A DNA stretch of 64,000 nucleotides from Candidatus Poribacteria bacterium (GTDB taxonomy: Bacteria; Poribacteria; WGA-4E; WGA-3G): contig JAPPFM010000050.1 of the NCBI GenBank assembly GCA_028821605.1, positions 130,911 through 194,910 on the forward strand, read 5' to 3'. The notes below the pieces were generated by a model. That model did not search any database and was not told where the DNA came from. It saw only the letters and a program-made list of their open reading frames with translations. Of this stretch, positions 16,305 through 25,135 are shown piece by piece (position 1 is the stretch's first letter; each line of letters begins with the position of its first letter). A program made the translations under genes and the position numbers.

Positions 16305-19298
16305 TTGGACACGACTCGGACACCAGAGGTAAATTTACGCCCTGGCGAACAACTTCACGGCTTTGAGGTAAAATCCGTCACACCTATTCATGAATTGCGA
16401 GCAGTAAACATTGAACTAACACATCAGCATAGTGGGGCACGCCTGTTACATCTCTATACAAACGACACGGAAAATCTTTTCTCGATTAATTTCCCCACCC
16501 CGCCATCGGATGATACTGGCGTACCGCATATCCTTGAGCACGCGGTTTTGGCAGGCTCGCACAAATTTCCGGTTAAAGAACCCTTTTTTGAAATGATTAA
16601 GATGAGCATGGCGACATTTATTAACGCCATGACGAGTGCTGATTTTACCTGCTATCCGGTATCAAGCAACGTCAAAAAGGATCTCTTCAACTTAGCGGAA
16701 GTTTACTTTGACGCGGTTTTCCATCCACTATTGACTGAAAATACCTTCAAGCGCGAAGGACATCACCTTGCACCCGTCGATCCAGGGGATCCAACCGGCG
16801 ATTTAAAGATAACGGGTATCGTCTATAACGAGATGAAAGGTGCATTCTCAGATCCTGAGGCTCGGTTATATAGATCAATGATTTGCCAACTCCTTCCCGA
16901 TACGCTTTACGCCTACGAATCGGGCGGTGATCCAGATGCCATCCCAGATTTGACTTATGAGCAGCTCAAAGGGTTCCATGAAACCTATTATCATCCGAGC
17001 AACGGTTATTTTGTCCTCTACGGCGATATTCCAACGAACGATTATCTTGCTTTCCTCGCTGCTAAGTTGGATAGGATCCCCCAAAACGCTGCAAGTACTG
17101 CGCTACGTCCATTGCGACCAGAAGTCACACACCAACCGAAATGGGATGCTCCACGGATTGTAACGGATACCTACCCTGTTGGGGCGGATGAACCGCTTAC
17201 AGAAAAGACGTATCTCATGCTCAGTTGGATCATCGGAGATGCGACTAACCCAGAAGAGGTTGTCTTGGGTCGAATATTGAGTCTCATTCTGCTTGGCAAT
17301 GAAGCTGCACCTCTCCGTAAGGCAATTATTGATTCCAAACTCGGTGCCGACATCGTTTTTTCTGGTGCCAGTTCTATTGGACCCGCAGCCACTTTTTACA
17401 TCGCACTCAAGGGGAGTGAAGCGGATCGCGTTGAAGCGTTTACGCAGCTGGTCAACGACACCCTGACACAGATTGCGGATTCAGAGATTGATAGCGAAAA
17501 GGTAGAAGCAGCATTTCAACAAGCGACTTATCACTATCAAGAAGTCGCATCAATGTTCCCGCTCCGTATGCTCTACCGTGTTATCGAAGGCTGGATATAT
17601 GAAAAAGATCCTGACACCTTCCTGAAGATGGGAGAAAGCCTCACTGATGTCCGTGAGCAGTGGCTGGAAAATCCATCAATTTTCAACCAATTGATCCGAG
17701 AAAGATTTATTGAGAACCCGCATCGCCTGACGAATATCCTATCTCCTGATCAGGATATGCAGGCGAAAACGGATGCCAAACTCGTTGAACGGATGAAAGA
17801 GACGCGGGCGCAGTTGACGGATGAGGAAGTCCAGCGAATTGCCGCTGATGCCGCTGAACTTGAACGTCTTAATGGCGTACCGAATTCACCGGAAGCACTC
17901 GCGAATCTGCCACAACTCCAAGTCAGCGACCTCCCTGAAAAACCGAAACATATTCCCACAACGGTTGAAAATATCGGTGGACAGGTTCTGCTCCGTAGTG
18001 ATGTTTTTGCCAACGGCGTTAATTACCTTGTGCTGAACTTCGATTTGCAGGGGTTGCCGGAGCATCTCTGGACATATCTACCCAGATATACCGATGCTAT
18101 TGGTAAACTGGGTGCTGCTGATATGAATTACGAGGAGATGGCACAACGAACATCAGCGGTCACCGGTGGGATTGGATGCTCACCCGGATTTTCTACATAC
18201 GCGCTCGATCCGAATCGTTTCATGCAGAGCATGTCCTTTCACCTTAAAGCACTCGATGGTAAAACGGACGCTGCGTTGGATGTCCTGCACGATCTACTTT
18301 TCGCTGTGAATCCACGCGACACGGAACGCCTTCGGGACGTGATGGTTCAAGCTGTTGCAGAATACCAGACAGAGATGATCCACGACGGTTCAAGTACCGC
18401 AATTCATCACGCTTCGCGCGGACTCTCATCGAATGCACATCTCGCTGAGATCATCTATGGTCTGCCCCAACTCCGCAATAGTGAAACCTTCCTCAACAAT
18501 TTTGACGAACTTAACACCGAACTTATGGGTCATATAGAACGGATTCGCGATTTTCTGTTAGCACGTGAACGGGTGACCGTCAGCTTCACCGGTTCCGATC
18601 CTGCTTTTGACACAACGCGAACTAAGCTCAGTGAATGGCTTGACGCGATGCGGGACGAACCTGTTACTGCAGAGCCAATAGCGTTCCAGCAGTTTGAGAC
18701 ACCACCGAGAGAGGGATTAGCCGGTCCCATTCAGATTGCACATTGTGCACACGTAATGCCGGCACCGCACTATTCCCATCCGGATTCGACGCTGCTGACG
18801 ATCGGTGCACATCTCATTCGACTGGATTACATACTGAGTGAAATCCGCTTTAAAGGCAACGCTTATGGTGCGAGGTTCAGCTATAGCCCTTATGAGGCAG
18901 TCCTGTGTCAATCCTCGTTTCGCGACCCACACGTCGCACGCACGATCAATGTCTTTGAGCAAACCGTTGACTATGTTAAACAGGTGGAATGGACACAGAC
19001 AGACATAGACCGCGCGATTATCGCTACGGCAAAAGATGGTGAAAGACCGATCCGTCCAAGTTTCGCAGCAAGAGAGGCACTGAGTCAACATCTCGTTGGT
19101 CAGACGCGCGAGATGCGAGAGGAACGCTACGCACAACTCCGACGTGCCACCCCTGCTGAGGTGAAACGCGCATTGCTTCAACTCTTGGAGGAGAATCAAG
19201 ATAAAGCCGCGGTGTGCGCCGTTTCAAGTCGTGAGAAACTGGAAGCTGCGAACAACGAATTGGCGCAACCTCTCGTCATTGAAGATATTTTAAGTTAA
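16305..19298 (+). CDS. PreP-like M16C zinc metallopeptidase
   Basis: A 997-residue member of the presequence-protease branch of M16, which degrades peptides inside a closed chamber. The inverted zinc motif HILEH is at 75-79, followed by the helix around SMATFINAMTSADFTCYPV, and the distal ligand is in GIVYNEMKGAF (about residue 170). Two halves, each of two homologous domains, account for the length. The TTG start at 16305 sits behind GGAGG. No signal peptide, so it is probably cytoplasmic. Only 24 bases separate it from the propeller gene, so probably one transcript. Confidence 0.9.
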   Translation: MDTTRTPEVNLRPGEQLHGFEVKSVTPIHELRAVNIELTHQHSGARLLHLYTNDTENLFSINFPTPPSDDTGVPHILEHAVLAGSHKFPVKEPFFEMIKMSMATFINAMTSADFTCYPVSSNVKKDLFNLAEVYFDAVFHPLLTENTFKREGHHLAPVDPGDPTGDLKITGIVYNEMKGAFSDPEARLYRSMICQLLPDTLYAYESGGDPDAIPDLTYEQLKGFHETYYHPSNGYFVLYGDIPTNDYLAFLAAKLDRIPQNAASTALRPLRPEVTHQPKWDAPRIVTDTYPVGADEPLTEKTYLMLSWIIGDATNPEEVVLGRILSLILLGNEAAPLRKAIIDSKLGADIVFSGASSIGPAATFYIALKGSEADRVEAFTQLVNDTLTQIADSEIDSEKVEAAFQQATYHYQEVASMFPLRMLYRVIEGWIYEKDPDTFLKMGESLTDVREQWLENPSIFNQLIRERFIENPHRLTNILSPDQDMQAKTDAKLVERMKETRAQLTDEEVQRIAADAAELERLNGVPNSPEALANLPQLQVSDLPEKPKHIPTTVENIGGQVLLRSDVFANGVNYLVLNFDLQGLPEHLWTYLPRYTDAIGKLGAADMNYEEMAQRTSAVTGGIGCSPGFSTYALDPNRFMQSMSFHLKALDGKTDAALDVLHDLLFAVNPRDTERLRDVMVQAVAEYQTEMIHDGSSTAIHHASRGLSSNAHLAEIIYGLPQLRNSETFLNNFDELNTELMGHIERIRDFLLARERVTVSFTGSDPAFDTTRTKLSEWLDAMRDEPVTAEPIAFQQFETPPREGLAGPIQIAHCAHVMPAPHYSHPDSTLLTIGAHLIRLDYILSEIRFKGNAYGARFSYSPYEAVLCQSSFRDPHVARTINVFEQTVDYVKQVEWTQTDIDRAIIATAKDGERPIRPSFAAREALSQHLVGQTREMREERYAQLRRATPAEVKRALLQLLEENQDKAAVCAVSSREKLEAANNELAQPLVIEDILS

Positions 19299-19338
19299 AC
19301 CTATGTTTACTTAGATATACACCTACCCTTACAGTAAC

Positions 19339-19429
19339 TGAACTTACGCAGCCCTCTTTGCTGGCGAGGTTTTAAACCTCGCCAGCAGTGGGTGGACCTT
19401 AAAGTTTACCAAAAACTTGCGTAAGTCCT
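19339..19429. repeat. Small inverted-repeat element, family 1 (copy b)
   Basis: 91 bp with ends TGAACTTACGCA and TGCGTAAGTCCT around the palindrome GGCGAGGTTTTAAACCTCGCC. It is very close to the copy at 61.8 kb, sharing CAGCCCTCTTTGCTGGCGAGG. It lies between the peptidase and the next propeller gene. Confidence 0.8.
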
Positions 19430-19452
19430 AAGTAAAATGAAAGGAATGAAAG

Positions 19453-20775
19453 ATGAAAAGAATTGCAATTTTGACGATTTGTATCTTTGCTTTAGCAGCG
19501 GTTGTGGTGCTTGCCTCACAGCCAGTCGGTTTTGAGAAAAACTGGCATCATTGGCGCGGACCGCATGCTACGGGTGCCGCTGTCGATGCTAACCCTCCGA
19601 CGACATGGAGTGAAACCGAAAACATCCGTTGGAAAATCGCTATCCCCGGGACCGGACATGCTGCACCAATTATCTGGGAGGACAAAATCTTCATCCAGAC
19701 GGCTATTGAGGTTAAGGCAAACGAGTCTGAGGGGGATGATAATCCATTCGGCGGCTTCTTCGGAGGAAATAAGGAGCCACTGTATAAATTTGACCTTCTC
19801 GCCATCAATCGGAGCGATGGAAGTATTCTTTGGCAGAAGACGCTTCGAGAAATACAACCGCATGAAGGAACGCACGGGGATGCCACTTACGCTTCAAACT
19901 CGCCGGTCACTGATGGTGAGTACATCTACGCCTATTTCGGTTCACGCGGACTCTACTGTGTGGATATGATGGGCAATGTGAAGTGGGAAAAAGACATCGG
20001 CACAATGTATAAAAGGAACACTTTCGGCGAAGGAAGTTCGCCTGCCCTCTACGGTGATATACTCGTTATTTTACAGGACCACGAAGGAGATTCCTTCATC
20101 ACCGCTCTCAATAAGCGGACAGGGGATGTCCTATGGAAGACCAACCGCAACGAAAGAACGACTTGGTCTTCGCCTCTTGTTGTGGAGCACGATGGAAAAG
20201 CACAAGTGATTACGACAGGTACGAATCGTGTTCGCAGTTACGATTTGGAGACGGGAAAACTGTTATGGGATGGCGATGGTTTGACTGCTAACAGTATCCC
20301 TTCACCTGTTGCTGCTGAAGGGTTTGTTTATCTTATGAGTGGTTTTCGTGGTAGCGAGTTTAAGGCAGTTTACCTTGCTAAGGCAAATGGTGATATTACC
20401 GATTCTGGCGCAATTGCCTGGGAATATAATCGGGATACACCGTACGTACCATCACCCCTCCTCTATAAGGATGCAATCTATTTCTTGAAAGAGAACAGAG
20501 GCATCCTCTCCGCGTTCAATATCAAAACGGGAGAAGCACACTATGGACCTAAGCGGTTACAAGGCGTTTCGGGTGTCTATGCGTCTATTGTTGGAGCAGG
20601 GGATCGCGTCTACATCGCTGGGCGGAACGGTGTCGTCAATGTTCTCCAGCACGGTCCTGAATTTAGCATCATAGCGGAAAACACACTGGATGATAGTTTC
20701 AACGCATCACCAGCGATTGTCGGTTCAGAATTATATCTCCGTGGCGGTCAGTATCTCTACTGCATTGCGGAGTAA
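19453..20775 (+). CDS. Exported PQQ-type beta-propeller protein
   Basis: The 440-residue protein starts with a signal peptide (MKRIAILTICIFALAAVVVLA). The mature part carries HWRGPHATG near residue 36, as in many outer-membrane PQQ-like proteins of planctomycetes and relatives, and propeller blades such as AINRSDGSILWQKTL, ALNKRTGDVLWKTN, SYDLETGKLLWDGD and AFNIKTGEAHYGP. Function unknown beyond the fold. It is a distant paralog of the protein at 14961, separated by the peptidase and an inverted-repeat element. Confidence 0.8.
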   Translation: MKRIAILTICIFALAAVVVLASQPVGFEKNWHHWRGPHATGAAVDANPPTTWSETENIRWKIAIPGTGHAAPIIWEDKIFIQTAIEVKANESEGDDNPFGGFFGGNKEPLYKFDLLAINRSDGSILWQKTLREIQPHEGTHGDATYASNSPVTDGEYIYAYFGSRGLYCVDMMGNVKWEKDIGTMYKRNTFGEGSSPALYGDILVILQDHEGDSFITALNKRTGDVLWKTNRNERTTWSSPLVVEHDGKAQVITTGTNRVRSYDLETGKLLWDGDGLTANSIPSPVAAEGFVYLMSGFRGSEFKAVYLAKANGDITDSGAIAWEYNRDTPYVPSPLLYKDAIYFLKENRGILSAFNIKTGEAHYGPKRLQGVSGVYASIVGAGDRVYIAGRNGVVNVLQHGPEFSIIAENTLDDSFNASPAIVGSELYLRGGQYLYCIAE

Positions 20776-21054
20776 TTAGTTATTAGTTGTCAGTCGTCAG
20801 TTGTCAGTTACAAGAGAACTTTGTTATAGTAAAATCCGAAAATAAGTTTACAGTTCGTTAGGGACAAGCACCCTACTGCCGCTGGTGAGGGAGCTTTTGC
20901 TTGGTGTGTTTTTGCTTGGGTATTTCTGCGTATTGCTTGGGTGTTTCTGCGGATTTCCCTAGTATCCTCGCCATTGTGTGGTGTATAGGTAATTACAGAA
21001 TCTACTATAAACAAAAACCTCTTAACTGACGACTGACAACTGATAGCCTATTAT
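20776..21054. repeat. Compound inverted repeat after the propeller gene
   Basis: The gap is bounded by inverted copies: TTGTCAGTCGTCAGTTGTCAG (near 20790-20812) and CTGACGACTGACAACTGA (near 21024-21042). Inside is GGTGAGG...CCTCGCC (20884-20972) enclosing a tandem tract with GCTTGGGTATTTCTGCGTAT and GCTTGGGTGTTTCTGCGGAT. The tract recurs at 36553-36618. Both flanking genes point into the gap, so it may also act as a transcription boundary. Confidence 0.6.
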
Positions 21055-21801
21055 CTAATACGTTGCTCTTCCGCCGCTGACATCGTAGCACTGTCCTGTT
21101 ACAAAACTTGCCTCGTCCGATGCTAAGAAATTCACCACAGCGGCGACTTCCTCCGGTTTTCCAACGCGTCCCAACGGAATCTTACCCACCATATAATCGA
21201 TGGTTGATTGTGCCATACCTTCCAATATCGGTGTTTCGATGACAGCTGGAGACACCGCATTCACGCGGATGTTGTAGTCCGTTACCTCCTTAGCGAGTGC
21301 CTTCGTTAGACAGATGACCCCTGCTTTAGAAACGGAATATGGGATGAGCGTCGGATTACCCTCCTTGCCAGCGATCGAGGCGATGTTCACAATCCTGCCG
21401 TAGTCCTGTGCGATCATTGGAGCAATCACTGCTTTACAGCAGAGAAAAACACCTGTCAGGTTCACACCTATCACGCTGTCCCAATCCGCCTCTTCTAAGT
21501 CCGTCAATGGAAGTGTGCGTCCTGCAATCCCCGCATTGTTGACGAGAATGTCAACACGACCAAAGGTGGAAATAACCTTTTCGACAGCAGCGTTGACATC
21601 GGTGAATACGGAAACATCTGCCTGAACGGGCAGTGCTTTGCGCCCAGTAGATTCAATCTCCTGCGCGACCGTTTCGGCTGCCTCCATGTTTAAATCCATG
21701 ATAGCGACATTCGCGCCTGCGTTTGCCAGTCTGAGGGCAATTGCTTTACCGATACCTTGTCCTGCGCCTGTCACAATCGCAATTTTATCCGTTAGATTCA
21801 T
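21055..21801 (-). CDS. Short-chain dehydrogenase/reductase (FabG-like)
   Basis: The 248-residue classical SDR has TGAGQGIGKA near residue 12 (NAD(P) binding), NNAG near residue 90, the catalytic Ser in NIASIAGKEG, YSVSK (Tyr-x-x-x-Lys) and the usual SDEASFVTGQCYDVSGG end. An acidic residue after the second strand (IMDLNME) suggests NAD preference. The start at 21801 has AGGAGG and overlaps the preceding AhpD-like frame by 17 bases, showing translational coupling. The substrate could be any hydroxyacyl or sugar alcohol; not decided by sequence. Confidence 0.88.
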   Translation of the reverse strand: MNLTDKIAIVTGAGQGIGKAIALRLANAGANVAIMDLNMEAAETVAQEIESTGRKALPVQADVSVFTDVNAAVEKVISTFGRVDILVNNAGIAGRTLPLTDLEEADWDSVIGVNLTGVFLCCKAVIAPMIAQDYGRIVNIASIAGKEGNPTLIPYSVSKAGVICLTKALAKEVTDYNIRVNAVSPAVIETPILEGMAQSTIDYMVGKIPLGRVGKPEEVAAVVNFLASDEASFVTGQCYDVSGGRATY

Positions 21802-22357
21802 TAAAATCCCTCCTGAGTTCCAAAAAATCGTCCAATTTAACACCGAACGCATCCGCTACCCGATTGATGTAACTGAAAAAACCAACGACCTCTACAATAG
21901 CGAAGAGTGCCTCGTCGGTGAGTCCGTAGCTGCGGAGATGTTCAAGGTCTGCTGGTGTAACAGTCGCTGCTGCTTTTGTTACTTTAACAGCAAATTCAAG
22001 GATCGCTTTTGTGGTCTCGTCAATATCAGCCTTGTGAAAATCCGTTACAATCTGTGCAATTTGCGCATCTGTGAATTGTGCCCGCAACTCATCGGCGTGT
22101 GCGATTATTCAGTAGTGGCATTCGTTCACTTTCGAGACAACAGTGGCGATCATTTCCCGTTGCATTCGACTCAGCGGCGAGTCCTCGTCAAACATTATCG
22201 CTATGTAGAGTTCAATGAACGGGCGCATGCTTTTTGGTCGTACGCTGAGAAGTTTGACGATATTGTAAACTTGTCCTGCCCGGGCAGTTGCAGCGTCGTA
22301 TTCCTCTTTCACGATGCCGGTTGCTTCGGCTTCATCTACAGTGCGAATCCATGCCAT
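21785..22357 (-). CDS. AhpD/carboxymuconolactone-decarboxylase-like protein with in-frame TGA, candidate selenoprotein
   Basis: The frame reads through a TGA at 22111-22109. Before it is REMIATVVSKVNECHY and after it IIAHADELR, so the motif is C-H-Y-TGA-I-I-A-H. The AhpD/peroxidase-related family has C-x-x-C-x-x-x-H here, so the TGA takes exactly the place of the second redox Cys (residue 83 of 190). Selenocysteine is known at that site in AhpD-like proteins of other bacteria. A possible bacterial SECIS hairpin (22096-22080, stem GCCG/CGG-G-C, loop ATGAGTTG) begins 12 bases past the TGA. The alternative is a nonsense mutation or base-call error. Start at 22357 behind GGAGAG, right after the upstream stop. 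Middle gene of three. Confidence 0.72.
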
Positions 22358-22358
22358 T

Positions 22359-23588
22359 TTACTCTCCAATCACGACGCCGTATTCACCGACAACCGCGCC
22401 TTTATGTCCCGTCTGGTAGTGTAGATGTCTTTCACCGACGATAGGTTGTGTGCTTTGTACTTCCACTGTGCCTCGGACTTTCCCCATCGCGCCTTCATCC
22501 ATATCAACACAACAAAAAGGCTTAATTTGGCGATGCACTTGCCGCTTAATTTCCCCTTGTCGGTTGCGGACGATAACGTTGACAAGTGCGTCTGCTTCGC
22601 CAACATTAAGGAATCGGAACCAGTCCCAAGCGCCGCCAGCAATTTCAGGAAAAAAGAGTCGTATCCCAACCTGCCCTCCCTCCACCGATGCTCCGGGGAG
22701 GTCGACAATGGCTGTTCCACTGTGCATGTGTCGTTCGGCGACAACTGGCTGATCGCTACGGACCTCTACGGAGGAATTTACATTAATGTCGTCTATAGGA
22801 GGTGTCCAACACTGAAAAGGTCTCAGTCCGTCGAATTTTTTTGTCCATGTGGCTTGCGCGTTGTCATCTTTACGTGCGACCATCGTCACTTCCGCTTCTT
22901 CTGTTCCAACGTTGACGATCACGACCCAATCTTGCCATGCGGGTCCGACCTCTGGGAAAAAGAGTGTACGGGGCGCGTCTGAAATCACTTGTCCGAACTG
23001 CCCGACACATGTCTTTCCTCCTTGATAGTGGAGATGGCGTTCACCAACAATGGGTTGTGAACTTTGCATCTCAACTGTGCCGGTGACGTTCCCCATAACA
23101 CCCTCGTTGAGATCCCAACAACAGAGAGGATCTATAACGTGGTGTCGCTGCCTGAGTACATCGCCATTTCTGTTTCGGACAGTGATGTTGACGTGCGCAT
23201 CCGCTTCACCGACGTTTAGAACCCGAAACCAATCGTGGGCACCAGAAACTAATTCTGGGAAGAAGAGTCGTTGTCCGACTGTTTCATACTCTTCAGCTGC
23301 CCCGACAAAATCAAGGACATTCGTACCTTGGTGCATGTGCCGTTCTGCCACAATCGGTTCATCCGCAGTGAACTGCATAGAGGAGTTCTCTTTAATCTCC
23401 TCAACGTTTGGTATCCAGGACTCGAAGGAACTTATCGTTTTTTCCGCGGACCAAGTCGGTTGTCCGTTACGGGCATGTCTCGCTATCGCAGTTACACGGG
23501 TATCTTCAGTACCCACGTTCGTAACTTGGACCCAGTCTTGCCATTGGGGTCCTACTTCTGGAAAATAAAGGGTCGTTGCTCCTGGCAT
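22359..23588 (-). CDS. Four-repeat beta-rich protein of unknown function
   Basis: I do not recognise a named family. The 409 residues are four tandem units of about 100 residues starting near 1, 107, 207 and 310. They alternate in type: units 1 and 3 have FPEVGPxWQDWV and PIVAERHMH or PVVAERHMH, units 2 and 4 have LFFPE...DWFRxLNVGEADA and PIVGERHLHYQ. Each looks like a beta-sandwich. There is no signal peptide although the style is that of a surface protein. It heads the operon with the AhpD-like and SDR genes (spacing under 2 bases to the next start), so it may act with a redox enzyme. Confidence 0.7.
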   Translation of the reverse strand: MPGATTLYFPEVGPQWQDWVQVTNVGTEDTRVTAIARHARNGQPTWSAEKTISSFESWIPNVEEIKENSSMQFTADEPIVAERHMHQGTNVLDFVGAAEEYETVGQRLFFPELVSGAHDWFRVLNVGEADAHVNITVRNRNGDVLRQRHHVIDPLCCWDLNEGVMGNVTGTVEMQSSQPIVGERHLHYQGGKTCVGQFGQVISDAPRTLFFPEVGPAWQDWVVIVNVGTEEAEVTMVARKDDNAQATWTKKFDGLRPFQCWTPPIDDINVNSSVEVRSDQPVVAERHMHSGTAIVDLPGASVEGGQVGIRLFFPEIAGGAWDWFRFLNVGEADALVNVIVRNRQGEIKRQVHRQIKPFCCVDMDEGAMGKVRGTVEVQSTQPIVGERHLHYQTGHKGAVVGEYGVVIGE

Positions 23589-23835
23589 TGGTGCCTCCTA
23601 TTTAAATTTAAAGCCTTTTTTATTACGATACATACTCGCAACGTGTGATTACGAGAAATTAAGAACGTCATGATGAAGATTACTGTTACTATTTTAACTT
23701 GCATTTATTTATATTTTCCACTACAATTTCGGTCAATGCCATTTAGTTCACACCTAACGTTAGGAAATTTGCCCTTCTGCAAAGATTGGACGACGACACA
23801 TCGCTAAATGGCTTTCATAATTTGAGGAGAAAACA

Positions 23836-24123
23836 ATGGCAGCAAAAAAACTTTCAGATGCCGAAATCCAGGAAAACCTTGAACAACTCAAGGGTTGGAC
23901 AGTGGAAGACGGTAAGCTACACAAGGAATACCAGTTTGATACCTTCGTTACAGCGTTCGGTTTTATGACACAACTCGCCTTAATTGCGGAATCCATGAAT
24001 CACCACCCCGAATGGTTCAACGTCTATAACCGTGTGACAATTGATTTAATGACGCACGATGCTGGTGGCATCAGCGAATTAGATTTTCAATGGGCAAAGC
24101 ACGCCGATTCAATTAGCGGTTAA
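23836..24123 (+). CDS. phhB: Pterin-4-alpha-carbinolamine dehydratase
   Basis: Recycles the 4a-hydroxy-tetrahydrobiopterin formed by aromatic amino acid hydroxylases. The 95-residue protein covers the family: NHHPEWFNVYNRVTIDL holds the substrate His pair and Trp, and MTHDAGGISELDFQWAKHAD closes the fold. A GGAG site precedes the ATG. No phenylalanine hydroxylase gene is near, so its partner is elsewhere or it acts in another pathway, such as molybdopterin-type pterins. Confidence 0.93.
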   Translation: MAAKKLSDAEIQENLEQLKGWTVEDGKLHKEYQFDTFVTAFGFMTQLALIAESMNHHPEWFNVYNRVTIDLMTHDAGGISELDFQWAKHADSISG

Positions 24124-24171
24124 TCCAGTTACCTATAGATGGAAATGACACAACCGGCATTGGAGAGACGT

Positions 24172-25110
24172 ATGAAAGTCTTAATTGGAAGTCGACAAGC
24201 ACCAGAGATTGAGGGGATGTTGTCAGATGTCCCACCGGATGTTGAGGTTCGCTTTTTACCACAAGGTGAATCCTTGCGTGAACACATCGCTGATGTTGAT
24301 ATTTTGTTTGGACACCTTGGCGAAGATGCGATACCGGAAGCGACTGCGCTGCGTTGGGTGCATCAACCACACGCGGGTGTTGAAGGATTTATGTATCCTG
24401 CTTTCAAAGCAAGCGAGATCATACTCACCAACTGTCGTGGCTTGTACGGCACCCAGATTGCAGAACACGCTTTCGCCTTACTTTTGTCCATCACTCGGCG
24501 GATTCCCGACCAATTGGAATTTATGAAGACGAAGCATTGGGAGCGCGTTCCATGTGTCGAACTGGCGGGTATGACAATGGGTATCCTCGGATTGGGTGGC
24601 ATCGGACGGGCAATTGCGACACGTGCACAGGCATTTGAATTTAACATCATTGCTGCTGATATAGAACCGATTGACAAACCTGATACCGTGTCAGAACTCT
24701 TCGGTTTAGATGAATTGATGGCGTTTCTTGCGAAGTCCAACATCCTTATGGTATGTTGCCCAAGCACACCTGAAACACATAAACTCCTGTCGGACGCCCA
24801 GTTCAATCAGATGCCTGATGATAGTTACGTTGTGAATGTTAGTCGTGGTAAAGTCGTTGATGAGGAAGCACTCGTCGCCGCGCTTCGGAATGGGAAAGTA
24901 GCAGGGGCAGGGTTGGATGTGACCTATACGGAACCGTGTCCGCCGGAAAACCCTCTGTGGGAACAGGAGAACGTAATCTTAACTTCACACAGCGCGGGGT
25001 CTTCGCAGCACATTCGGAGACGCGCTATGCAACTTTTTATTGATAATTTACATCGTTACGTGGAAGGTAAGCCTTTAGTCAACGTCGTTGATAAACAGAA
25101 GGGATACTAA
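24172..25110 (+). CDS. D-2-hydroxyacid dehydrogenase family protein
   Basis: NAD(P)-dependent oxidoreductase of the D-isomer hydroxyacid family, 312 residues. The Rossmann motif is LGLGGIGRAIATRA near residue 145, followed by CPSTPETHKLL, NVSRGKVVDEEAL (Arg of the active site) and the late HSAGSSQH (His-Ser in place of the usual His-x-Ala). The frame is open 11 codons further up, but the ATG at 24172 has GGAGAG in front and fits the family. It stands before a Gfo/Idh/MocA gene with a 25-base gap, probably one transcript for sugar-acid use. Substrate unknown. Confidence 0.87.
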   Translation: MKVLIGSRQAPEIEGMLSDVPPDVEVRFLPQGESLREHIADVDILFGHLGEDAIPEATALRWVHQPHAGVEGFMYPAFKASEIILTNCRGLYGTQIAEHAFALLLSITRRIPDQLEFMKTKHWERVPCVELAGMTMGILGLGGIGRAIATRAQAFEFNIIAADIEPIDKPDTVSELFGLDELMAFLAKSNILMVCCPSTPETHKLLSDAQFNQMPDDSYVVNVSRGKVVDEEALVAALRNGKVAGAGLDVTYTEPCPPENPLWEQENVILTSHSAGSSQHIRRRAMQLFIDNLHRYVEGKPLVNVVDKQKGY

Positions 25111-25135
25111 ATCAGAATACAGAAATGGAGAGAAA

